NCBI GenBank assembly: GCA_029624815.1
Contig: JARSSH010000036.1
Span: 27,109-91,108 of the forward strand
Direction: 5' to 3'
DNA: 64,000 bases
DNA from: Candidatus Competibacter sp.
GTDB lineage: Bacteria > Pseudomonadota > Gammaproteobacteria > Competibacterales > Competibacteraceae
Under the pieces are notes generated by a model. The model had not been told where the DNA came from, ran no database searches, and was given only the letters and a program-made list of their open reading frames with translations. This document shows positions 57,500 through 64,000 of the stretch, in pieces (positions within the stretch are counted from its first letter, which is position 1; each line of letters starts with the position of its first letter). The translations under genes were made by a program, and so were the position numbers.

Positions 57500-57869
57500 C
57501 GTGATCGTTCGGATCGTCACCCACGATGATCCGGAGCAAGCACAGCGGGCGGTGGCGTTGTTCGAGCGCGAAGATATTTTCATCGCTAAGACGGTTCTAC
57601 TGGAAGTGGAGTGGGTGCTACGGTTTTCCTACCAGTTACCCCGTGAGGTGATCGCGCCCACCCTGCGTAAAGTCATTGGACTCCCCAATGTGGAGGTGGA
57701 AAATCCGGACGAAGTGTTCATCGCGCTCAGCGGGTACGAACAGGGGTTGGACTTTGCCGATGCCCTGCACCTGGCGAGCAGTGGTAGAGCCGAGGGTTTC
57801 GCGACTTTCGATCAGAAGATGGCAAAACGGGCCGGGACGCTTCAGGCGTTGAAAATCGTTGCGGTTTAA
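57480..57869 (+). CDS. vapC: PIN-domain ribonuclease toxin (VapC)
   Basis: 129 aa with the PIN acidic residues in order: Asp5 (MLAVDTNVIVRI), Glu in VLLEVEWVL, Asp in GLDFADALHLASS and Asp in FATFDQKMAK. Intact and paired with VapB. Ribonuclease toxins of this type usually cleave initiator tRNA or 23S rRNA. Two bases after its stop begins a fragment of a hicB copy. Confidence 0.9.
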   Translation: MLAVDTNVIVRIVTHDDPEQAQRAVALFEREDIFIAKTVLLEVEWVLRFSYQLPREVIAPTLRKVIGLPNVEVENPDEVFIALSGYEQGLDFADALHLASSGRAEGFATFDQKMAKRAGTLQALKIVAV

Positions 57870-57870
57870 T

Positions 57871-57979
57871 GGGTGCCGCCCGAGGTTCATGCCCATGCGG
57901 CGCTGATGGCCGAGGCGCATGGCAAGAGCCTGAATCAGTGGGCGGCGGAGGTGTTGGGGAATGCGCGCTAATGGCTAAT
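57871..57979 (+). pseudogene. 3' fragment of a second hicB copy
   Basis: GGTGCCGCCCGAGGTTCATG and the following ~100 bp repeat the end of intact hicB (55617-55725) with about ten substitutions, including the stop and the next ATGGCTAAT. It encodes VPPEVHAHAALMAEAHGKSLNQWAAEVLGNAR. There is no 5' part; vapC ends immediately before it. Confidence 0.85.
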
Positions 57980-57981
57980 TG

Positions 57982-58290
57982 TTAGGCCGCTTCCAGTTCG
58001 CCGATCAAATGGGGGTGGTTGCCGATGAGTTTTAACAGGCACAGCACCCCTCCCGGCGGCGCAAACCGACCTTGTTCCCAATCACGCAGAGTTGCCACCG
58101 GGGTGTTGATGCGTTCAGCAAACGCCTGTTGTGACAAACCGGTTTTGGCGCGAGCCGAGCGGACTAACAGTTGCTCAGCCGTCGTCACTCGCCCGATGCC
58201 GGATTGCATTTCAGCCAAACCTTGCCGGAGATCGTCCAGCGGCATACCCGCGTCAGCCTCAATCGCTTGCGCTATTTTTTCGATGTCCAT
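57982..58290 (-). CDS. XRE-family antitoxin (HigA/NadS-like)
   Basis: 102 aa. Helical N-terminus (MDIEKIAQAIEADAGMPLDDLRQGLAEMQSG) and a helix-turn-helix LLVRSARAKTGLSQQAFAERINTPVATLRDWEQGRFAPPG. It follows the RelE-type toxin gene by one base, the toxin-first order of higBA. It presumably binds the palindrome in the promoter described below. Confidence 0.88.
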   Translation of the reverse strand: MDIEKIAQAIEADAGMPLDDLRQGLAEMQSGIGRVTTAEQLLVRSARAKTGLSQQAFAERINTPVATLRDWEQGRFAPPGGVLCLLKLIGNHPHLIGELEAA

Positions 58291-58291
58291 G

Positions 58292-58588
58292 TTACAGGGC
58301 CTTTTTGATGTCATTGGGTTGAATATGGGCTTGCTCCGCCTTTTGATACAGCGTGATCAGCACCACCGTCCCTTGCTCAGTCAGGTTGAAATAAATCACG
58401 CGGATGCCGCCGCTCTTACCCGTGCCCGCCACCGACCAGCGGACTTTACGCGCACCGTCTGTACCGGGAATCACATCGCCTGCCGTGGGATGCTCCGCAA
58501 TCCAGTTCATAAACGCCATGCGCTCTTCTTCCGACCAGATTTTTCCGGCCTGTTTTTGAAAAGTGGGGGTTTCGATCACGGTTCGCAT
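58292..58588 (-). CDS. RelE/HigB-type toxin
   Basis: 98 aa: VIETPTFQKQAGKIWSEEERMAFMNWIAEHPTAGDVIPGTDGARKVRWSVAGTGKSGGIRVIYF followed by VVLITLYQKAEQAHIQPNDIKKAL. The GARKVRW-GKSGGIRVIY-LYQKAEQ pattern is typical of ribosome-dependent RelE-superfamily interferases (PF06296-like). Confidence 0.88.
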   Translation of the reverse strand: MRTVIETPTFQKQAGKIWSEEERMAFMNWIAEHPTAGDVIPGTDGARKVRWSVAGTGKSGGIRVIYFNLTEQGTVVLITLYQKAEQAHIQPNDIKKAL

Positions 58589-58595
58589 GGCGGGG

Positions 58596-58623
58596 AATAT
58601 ACGGGAATCCCGTATTATGTCAA
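58596..58623 (-). promoter_or_regulatory. higBA-type promoter with embedded operator palindrome
   Basis: On the minus strand TTGACA (58623-58618), 16-base spacer and TATATT (58601-58596). Between and overlapping the -10 is the inverted repeat ATACGGGAATCCCGTAT (58599-58615). An HTH antitoxin bound here would block RNA polymerase. Confidence 0.8.
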
Positions 58624-58636
58624 AATTTTTTCGGAT

Positions 58637-59851
58637 TCATTGCGCGCCTCTCCGCTCCTGATTCACGGTGATCGCTTGCTGATAGATCGCCATCAGCGTT
58701 TGGGCGTTGGCGTCCTCGGTATACCGCGCCTCGAACGCCTGCCGTGCGCCCTGCCCCAACTGTTCCAGCAAGCCGGGTGTCTCCCACGCCGTGCGCACTT
58801 CGCGCAATAACGATTCAGGATGAGCTGGCGCGAACACTACCCCGCTGCTGCTGGCTTGGACGATGGCGGGCAGCGGGCCAATCGCCGACACGGCGGCGGG
58901 GACGCCGAAGGCGAACGCCTCGCGGATCACCATCGGAAAGCCCTCAAACCATTCAGAGGGCAACACCAGCAGGCGGGCGTGAGCGATTTCCGCCTGAGCC
59001 GCCTCACCGGGTAATTGGCCGAGAAAGCGAATCGGCGTTTCCGGAGCGGCAGCGGCCAGCCGTTCCAGGTCGCCGCGCAACTCACCGTCGCCGACGATCC
59101 GCAATTCCGGGGCCGCCGCTCCCCACTGAGTCCAGGCGCGCACCAGCGCTATTACTCCTTTTTCGGCGGTCAGCCGCCCGGCGAACACTACGCTGGGGCG
59201 ACGGGCGGCCCACGGTGCGGGGGTCGGGTTTCCGGGGTAAAAATTCGGCTTGACGTGGACTAATTCAGCGGGCAAGCCAGCGGCGATCATCCGATCGCGC
59301 TGGAAGTCGGTCAGGGCGATGAAGGCGTCAACATGCCGGGTCCAGGTGCCCAGCATCCGGCGTAGCCCGACGCTGAAGGCCAGCGGCACGGTGGCCAAGC
59401 GGCTGTTGCGGTAGCAGCCATGGCGCAGCGCTGGCCAGGCGGAGTGGCGATCCAGGCAGTCGGTGCAGACCTTCCCCGCGCGCATCGGGATGGCCGCCGG
59501 GCAGAATAGCCGGTAGTTGTGCAGGGTCAGCACGCGCGCGGCGCGGTGGCCGATGGCGGGAAAAATGCCGGGGGAGATCAGCGGAAAGGTGTTGTGGACA
59601 TGCACAACGTCGGGCTGAAAAGCGTCCACCGCCCGGCGAATGGCGACGACCGACCACGGGTTCCACGGCACGGCGCACGCGCCCTTGACCGCGCCCCATG
59701 CCCCTTGGTCGCGAATTTCGTCACTGCGGCGCACGAACTCGCGCACGCAATGGCCGCGCTGCCGCAATAGTCCGCGTTCGGCTTCGAAGACCTGGTTTTC
59801 ACCGGAGGGGGCGGTGGAACCGTAGTAATTGTGGGCAAGCAGGATTTTCAT
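58637..59851 (-). CDS. GT4-type glycosyltransferase
   Basis: 404 aa, GT-B fold. N-terminal MKILLAHNYYGSTAPSGENQVFEAE (acceptor domain), VVHVHNTFPLISP, donor domain PSVVFAGRLTAEKGVIALVRAW, LRIVGDGELRGDLERL and the E-x7-E region PSEWFEGFPMVIREAFAFGVP. An HNYRLFCP-CTDCL insertion is seen in a subset of GT4 enzymes. Retaining glycosyltransferase of the surface polysaccharide locus; its first 35 codons are duplicated at 57063-57165. Confidence 0.92.
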   Translation of the reverse strand: MKILLAHNYYGSTAPSGENQVFEAERGLLRQRGHCVREFVRRSDEIRDQGAWGAVKGACAVPWNPWSVVAIRRAVDAFQPDVVHVHNTFPLISPGIFPAIGHRAARVLTLHNYRLFCPAAIPMRAGKVCTDCLDRHSAWPALRHGCYRNSRLATVPLAFSVGLRRMLGTWTRHVDAFIALTDFQRDRMIAAGLPAELVHVKPNFYPGNPTPAPWAARRPSVVFAGRLTAEKGVIALVRAWTQWGAAAPELRIVGDGELRGDLERLAAAAPETPIRFLGQLPGEAAQAEIAHARLLVLPSEWFEGFPMVIREAFAFGVPAAVSAIGPLPAIVQASSSGVVFAPAHPESLLREVRTAWETPGLLEQLGQGARQAFEARYTEDANAQTLMAIYQQAITVNQERRGAQ

Positions 59852-61110
59852 GGCTTTCCCGCGTCTATCCCTGGATTACGCAGAACCTTGACGTGGTAAA
59901 TCGCGGTAACGACTTGCGCCTTTTCTTCCCAAGCAAAATCCCGCGCCCGCACCAAAGCGCCCTGTGCCAACGCCTGCCGTTGATCCTCGTTCCGCGCCAG
60001 TTGTTCAATCGCCTGCGCGAGCCCGGCAATTACCGCTTTCGGCGTGGTCACCGGCACCTTGATGCCGCAGGTTTCGTTGACCATATCAGCCATGCCTGAC
60101 CAATCGAAGCAAATAACCGGCAGCGCCAGCGAAAATGCTTCTGTAAGGACGCTCGGCGTACCTTCACGAAGACTAGTGAATAACATGAGATGGCTGCTTT
60201 TCATCACTTTTAAGGCTTGTTCCCTTGGCAACCAGCCATGAAAGTAACAGTGCCCATCAATACCAAGAGACGTGGCTAGCCGCTCCCATGTTGCTGTGCA
60301 CATTCCTTTACCTAAGATATGAAGTTCCCACGCTACGTCATCTGGTAATTGAGCTAGCGCCTCCAAGCCCAAGTTAAGAGCCTTTCGTGGGATGTGCAGC
60401 CCTGTCCAGACGATACGCAGGGGTTCTTCATGAGCTTTTGGAACAACTGTATCTGACACAACACTAGGAGGACCTACAGGGATGCAAATCTTGTTAGAAG
60501 CTCTGTAGTACTTAAGGAGTCCTCGATGGTTCTCTTCATTCATTGCAATTAAGCCATCGCCAGCGGCTTGCGCTGCCCGCTTCGGGCGGTTTAGAAATTG
60601 CGAGTGCAGCGCATTAAACAGGTTGTAGCCCAGGTAGTAGATCGCGCCGTACAGCCCCACCGTGGGCAGGAACCGCCACGGAAACCGGCCCATGCCGCCG
60701 ACCGGCCCCCAAACGAAGGGGATGCCGAGCTGCCACAAATAGCCCGGCTCGCGGAAACCGACCATGGTCAACTGGTGCGCCAGATCAAAACCAATCTCCT
60801 GGTGAAGTTGCTGCGCTAGCTGATAGGCGTCTTGGTGCCAGCGGCGGTAATACCAGTAATAAGACGGTGGCCAGAGCTTGCGTAACCAGCGATTGCGTTG
60901 CTTATGGAGGAAATAAAAGCGCACCCGTTGCCCAAATGCGGGGTGCTCCGCCAAGTAGCGTTCGAGGTCGGCGCGGCATTTCTCTTCTTCCACAATCACC
61001 CACAGATCGTGGTCACGGGCCAGCGCCGCGACAAAGCCCCAGCCGACGCCAAATTCGGAGCCTTGGTAGGGGCTACAGGCGTAGGCGGAAATTAAAACTT
61101 TAAGACGCAA
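59848..61110 (-). CDS. GT4-type glycosyltransferase
   Basis: 420 aa. Starts MRLKVLISAYACSPYQGSEFGVGWGF, then FDLAHQLTMVGFREPGYLWQLGIPFVWGPVGG, donor domain LRIVWTGLHIPRKALNLGLEAL, WELHILGKG, HGWLPREQALKVMKSSHLMLFTSLREGTPSVLTEAFSLALPVICFDWSGMADM. Overlaps the next gene by 4 bp (ATGA). The central third is lower in GC than the flanks. Confidence 0.92.
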   Translation of the reverse strand: MRLKVLISAYACSPYQGSEFGVGWGFVAALARDHDLWVIVEEEKCRADLERYLAEHPAFGQRVRFYFLHKQRNRWLRKLWPPSYYWYYRRWHQDAYQLAQQLHQEIGFDLAHQLTMVGFREPGYLWQLGIPFVWGPVGGMGRFPWRFLPTVGLYGAIYYLGYNLFNALHSQFLNRPKRAAQAAGDGLIAMNEENHRGLLKYYRASNKICIPVGPPSVVSDTVVPKAHEEPLRIVWTGLHIPRKALNLGLEALAQLPDDVAWELHILGKGMCTATWERLATSLGIDGHCYFHGWLPREQALKVMKSSHLMLFTSLREGTPSVLTEAFSLALPVICFDWSGMADMVNETCGIKVPVTTPKAVIAGLAQAIEQLARNEDQRQALAQGALVRARDFAWEEKAQVVTAIYHVKVLRNPGIDAGKP

Positions 61111-61125
61111 AGAATACCCCTTTAT

Positions 61126-61854
61126 CTATTTGATTGCTTCAATGTACAAAGAGCCTGGTTTGTACTGATTACCGCACTCATCTATATCCAAAGAAAAACT
61201 ATTCCAATCCGGTATATTGCTCGTGTTGTAGTGATGTATAGTTACGTCATGATATCCAGTTTGCAAGAGTATATGAGTCAGATTGATATGATCATACATC
61301 CATTGGTGAGTCTCGCCACGTTTGCGGGCATCGCCGAGAATAAGATTCTCAATAAACCTTCTCAGTGGCGACTGTTGGCTTGTCCCAAAGGACTCTTTAC
61401 GCACACATTGTTCAATGATCTCAGCAATATAGTCATCATGTCGGGCCTGTTCGCTGTTATCTGTACAACAATGATTAAGGTGATCAAAATATTGCTTGCA
61501 CAGGTATTCGAGATCAGGAACAACGATTCGATGTATGCCACCGGGCTTTAGGACTCGTTTAGCTTCTAAAAGAAACCGGTCAACGACACTTTTATCGAGA
61601 TGCTCAAGCATATGGGAATGGTAAACGACATCTACCGAATTTGATTCAAAGGGTATTCCTTTAGCCAAGTTGTGAACAATGATGTTATTTGGCATTTCTT
61701 TGAACAATTTTAATCGTCCTCCACGCACAAAAAGCGGTAAAATGGCTCTCCAGAATCGATTGCGCTTTAGCCGTAGGTAAATTGACCAATCAATGTTGAT
61801 GACAGAAGGCGACGCGCTTGTTTTAGTGCCGCAACCTAAATTTAATATAAGCAT
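61126..61854 (-). CDS. SAM-dependent methyltransferase, lower GC
   Basis: 242 aa class I methyltransferase: LILNLGCGTKTSASPSVINIDW (SAM loop), IPFESNSVDVVYHSHMLEHLDKSVVDRFLLEAKRVLKPGGIHRIVVPDLE (motifs II-III). Codons are clearly AT-richer than the surrounding genes, suggesting separate acquisition. Likely modifies a sugar or end-caps the glycan. Located 15 bp after the start side of the GT4 gene. Confidence 0.88.
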   Translation of the reverse strand: MLILNLGCGTKTSASPSVINIDWSIYLRLKRNRFWRAILPLFVRGGRLKLFKEMPNNIIVHNLAKGIPFESNSVDVVYHSHMLEHLDKSVVDRFLLEAKRVLKPGGIHRIVVPDLEYLCKQYFDHLNHCCTDNSEQARHDDYIAEIIEQCVRKESFGTSQQSPLRRFIENLILGDARKRGETHQWMYDHINLTHILLQTGYHDVTIHHYNTSNIPDWNSFSLDIDECGNQYKPGSLYIEAIK

Positions 61855-61855
61855 T

Positions 61856-63250
61856 TTAGGAATTCCCTTTTATATCCGTAGGGCGGTAAATTAGTAGATT
61901 TTTAGCTTGCCGTTCTAGCAATCGTTCATACAGCGGTGCAGGTTGTTGGCTCATACGCTGCAACAGCCACAACGCCCAGTTCATACGAAGTTCTCCGACC
62001 GGGAGACCAGCAGCCTTTGCCACCGCACCAACCAACACCCAGGCGCGGGCTTCCACTGCTTGCGGATTCGGTGAGCGGGCAATATGCACGGCGGGTGCAA
62101 CCACGAAGTAGAAGGCGTCGCCTAATGCCACGTCCCATGTCCGGCTTTCCTCCCAATCGAACACGAAGAATCCTTGAGCGGTCCAGGCGCAATTCCACGG
62201 GGCAAAGTCGCCGTGGCTACGATGACCCCAGACCGTAGCACCCGCATCCGCTATTGTATCCAGTCGTTCTCGCACTGCTGCGTAGGCGATCTGCCCCACC
62301 GCCCGTGCGGCGTCGCTAGTGAGAATATTCCCTCGTTGCAGCACTTCGGCGAGCGGGCGATGATGCCGCTCTAACCGGGACAATTCGCTCAGGAACGCCA
62401 CCGCCGCCTGTTCCAATCTAGCCCGGTTCACAGCTTGCCGCGCCCGATATTCCTGGTGCAAGGCAAGCTGGTTGTCCCGTTCCACGACATCGAGCAGGAC
62501 CGGCACTTGAGGGGCTAACAGCGTTTGACTGAGGGTTTGCAACGCAGCGACTTCATGGCGCAACGCGGCGTGCGCTTGGGGGGATTCGCCGCATTTCAGA
62601 ATCGTCTGCCGTATGCCCCCCAAAGGCAGAATGACAGTCTTGCGATGGTCATTTGGGCTGCCCAGATATAAGGCAAAGTCTTGAGGCGCGTCGATGCGGT
62701 TCCGATCCAGTCCGGCGAGCCGTGCGCCTTGGGGCCAAGCGTTTGTGGCTTGGCTGGCGATGCACAATGTCCGAGAACGTAACGGTCGGTCAAAACCGAT
62801 TCGTGCCAAGGTTTTTAACAGGAACACTGCTAGCCTCGCTAGCCGCCGACCGGGACGATGCAGCGCCAAGGCTTGTGTAGTCCAGTCGGATGTACCGAGC
62901 GGGATGACAACCCGTGGGTTATGGGGCGGCAACAGGGCATAGTCGTGGATAGTTTCAAAACGCTCTGCCAGTGCGTTGCGCCACGTCGTGACCACCGAAC
63001 GGGAACCGATGATGCAAACGGTGTGGAGATGCGGGGCATCGAAATTGGCAAGGTCACCCAACGAGAGGTCTTGAATCAACCAGACTGTCGCTGTCGCTGT
63101 ATCATCTGTCAAGGCAATCCCAGATAAGGCTTGCTGCCAGAATGCTATTTCACTGTCAGAAAAACCGATGAGTGCTATTTGATCTGGATCACGTAGCGGC
63201 AACAACCACCGCCAGCCACAGTGGTAATCCAGTTGCTGATTAGTCTTCAC
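61856..63250 (-). CDS. Kinase-fold (aminoglycoside phosphotransferase-like) protein
   Basis: 464 aa. The C-terminal half has the phosphotransferase catalytic loop HGDFAPWN and the metal-binding DWE in FFVFDWEESRTWDVALGDAFYFVV; the middle has RQTILKCGE (lysine) and HEVAALQTL. The N-terminal ~180 residues are unassigned. It overlaps the downstream-encoded P-loop kinase gene by 11 bp, so the two proteins are coupled. May phosphorylate a sugar or lipid head in the glycan pathway; substrate unknown. Confidence 0.78.
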   Translation of the reverse strand: MKTNQQLDYHCGWRWLLPLRDPDQIALIGFSDSEIAFWQQALSGIALTDDTATATVWLIQDLSLGDLANFDAPHLHTVCIIGSRSVVTTWRNALAERFETIHDYALLPPHNPRVVIPLGTSDWTTQALALHRPGRRLARLAVFLLKTLARIGFDRPLRSRTLCIASQATNAWPQGARLAGLDRNRIDAPQDFALYLGSPNDHRKTVILPLGGIRQTILKCGESPQAHAALRHEVAALQTLSQTLLAPQVPVLLDVVERDNQLALHQEYRARQAVNRARLEQAAVAFLSELSRLERHHRPLAEVLQRGNILTSDAARAVGQIAYAAVRERLDTIADAGATVWGHRSHGDFAPWNCAWTAQGFFVFDWEESRTWDVALGDAFYFVVAPAVHIARSPNPQAVEARAWVLVGAVAKAAGLPVGELRMNWALWLLQRMSQQPAPLYERLLERQAKNLLIYRPTDIKGNS

Positions 63251-64000
63251 GCTGCAAGCAGCTCTTTGCTCTGCGCTCGCAGAAATTCTGCAACGCCATC
63301 AATACGTCATCCCGCGCCTGTTCTATGGTGCCTTCGGTGGACACCAAAACAGCATTGGGTTCTTGTTTGGCGAACGCCAACAATGCCTCTGTTTGCCGCT
63401 TTACTTCCTCCAGCGGCAATTCTTTTTTGCGTGCAGCGATCACAGCGGGATTGCCATACAAGCAGATAATGATATCTGGTTTCGGCGCCAATCGAATAAA
63501 CCCGCGCACTAAACCCACGGGAAGGCTGATCCGAAACCGGCGCGGGTCCAGCGCCATATCGTAGCAGTAGCGGTCGAACAGGATCACCATCGGACTCTTG
63601 GCAATCTTGGGACGCAGCACCAGCCAGTAGCCCAGCACATAGTCCAGCATGAGATAGGCCAACCTAAATAGCGAACCAAGCGTACCCGATGGGGTGGAGC
63701 CGTGGGGGTCTAAGACCGGCCCTATTTGCACGGCCTGCTTGCCTTTCAAGCGGGCTAATGGCGGCAATAGACCAGGACGCAAGTGCTTGATCTCCAGCGC
63801 GCCATGAGTAGCATCGTCCAGCACGAGCTTAATAGCATTGATAACCGTCGATTTTCCTACGCCGTCAGTGCCGAGAACAGCAATCATCATGGTTCCATTA
63901 CTCGACAATAAAAAATGGCTCAATGTGGATTCCGGACAGTTCGCCTGGTTACGCCACCAGTAACTCCAAAAGGGGCCTGAGTAGGCCCTTGCCCCGAAGA
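63240..64000 (-). CDS. Thymidylate-kinase-like P-loop kinase, 5' end probably beyond window
   Basis: P-loop VLGTDGVGKSTVINAI, then VILFDRYCYDMALDPRRF (DR-Y of thymidylate kinases) and IICLYGNPAVIAARKKELPLEEV. MMIAVLG at 63890 could be a start (216 aa), but the frame is stop-free to the window edge and reads YSGPFWSYWWRNQANCPESTLSHFLLSSNG before it. Glycan-locus relatives often carry an N-terminal extension before this domain, so I annotate it as open at the 5' end. Confidence 0.78.
   Translation of the reverse strand, partial: FGARAYSGPFWSYWWRNQANCPESTLSHFLLSSNGTMMIAVLGTDGVGKSTVINAIKLVLDDATHGALEIKHLRPGLLPPLARLKGKQAVQIGPVLDPHGSTPSGTLGSLFRLAYLMLDYVLGYWLVLRPKIAKSPMVILFDRYCYDMALDPRRFRISLPVGLVRGFIRLAPKPDIIICLYGNPAVIAARKKELPLEEVKRQTEALLAFAKQEPNAVLVSTEGTIEQARDDVLMALQNFCERRAKSCLQRED

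Overview
The window is a chromosomal segment of a high-GC Gammaproteobacterium. The division/cell-wall (dcw) cluster has the gammaproteobacterial gene order with mraZ at its head. It is accompanied by mpl, rluE, mtfA, ubiX, nudF, a MetB/CGL-type gene and a long-form leuA. Style and gene mix resemble Chromatiales or Competibacter-like genomes, but the species cannot be fixed from sequence alone.

Layout. 1-14.9 kb: the complete dcw operon on the minus strand (mraZ-rsmH-ftsL-ftsI-murE-murF-mraY-murD-ftsW-murG-murC-ddl-ftsQ-ftsA, ftsA running off the edge), with many 1-11 bp overlaps, a near-consensus promoter and a three-box MraZ operator. murB, usual between murC and ddl, is absent. 15-22 kb: plus-strand housekeeping genes (hslO, mpl, ubiX, LON-domain protein) with small membrane and secreted proteins, a broken small gene and a Uma2-family gene. 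22.2-23.5 kb: a two-gene minus-strand unit of a Tat-like-leader peptide full of W-x-N triads (WYN six times) and a SPASM-like Cys-cluster protein; this looks like a cyclophane RiPP cassette lacking a nearby radical SAM enzyme and is the most novel item here. 23.7-31.3 kb: patatin/Omp85 protein, rluE, cupin, cytochrome c' behind an IscR-type palindrome, cytochrome b561, leuA with a probable leucine leader peptide, and hairpin repeats. 31.4-32.3 kb: a stand-alone Tox-MPTase3-like metallopeptidase with a secreted partner. 32.8-38 kb: a signalling operon made of a cache sensor with a degenerate GGDEF motif, a solute-binding protein and a PAS/GAF protein that ends without an output domain. 38-50.7 kb: mtfA, two exported serine proteases, nudF, clpB, yjbQ and a MetB-type enzyme. 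50.8-51.8 kb: remains of a type III restriction subunit.

51.8-64 kb is a surface-glycan island on the minus strand: GDP-fucose synthesis (gmd, fcl), a WecG/TagA glycosyltransferase, two GT4-type glycosyltransferases, a lower-GC methyltransferase, a kinase-fold protein and a P-loop kinase. Its middle is a recombination hotspot with three toxin-antitoxin pairs (hicAB, vapBC, higBA-type). It also holds duplicated and broken copies of wecG, hicB, vapC and a glycosyltransferase start, and three MITE insertions with readable target-site duplications (3 bp TCA, 3 bp TTA, 10 bp). The pre-insertion reading frames of the interrupted genes can be rebuilt by eye.

I saw no rRNA, tRNA, CRISPR array or complete insertion sequence.
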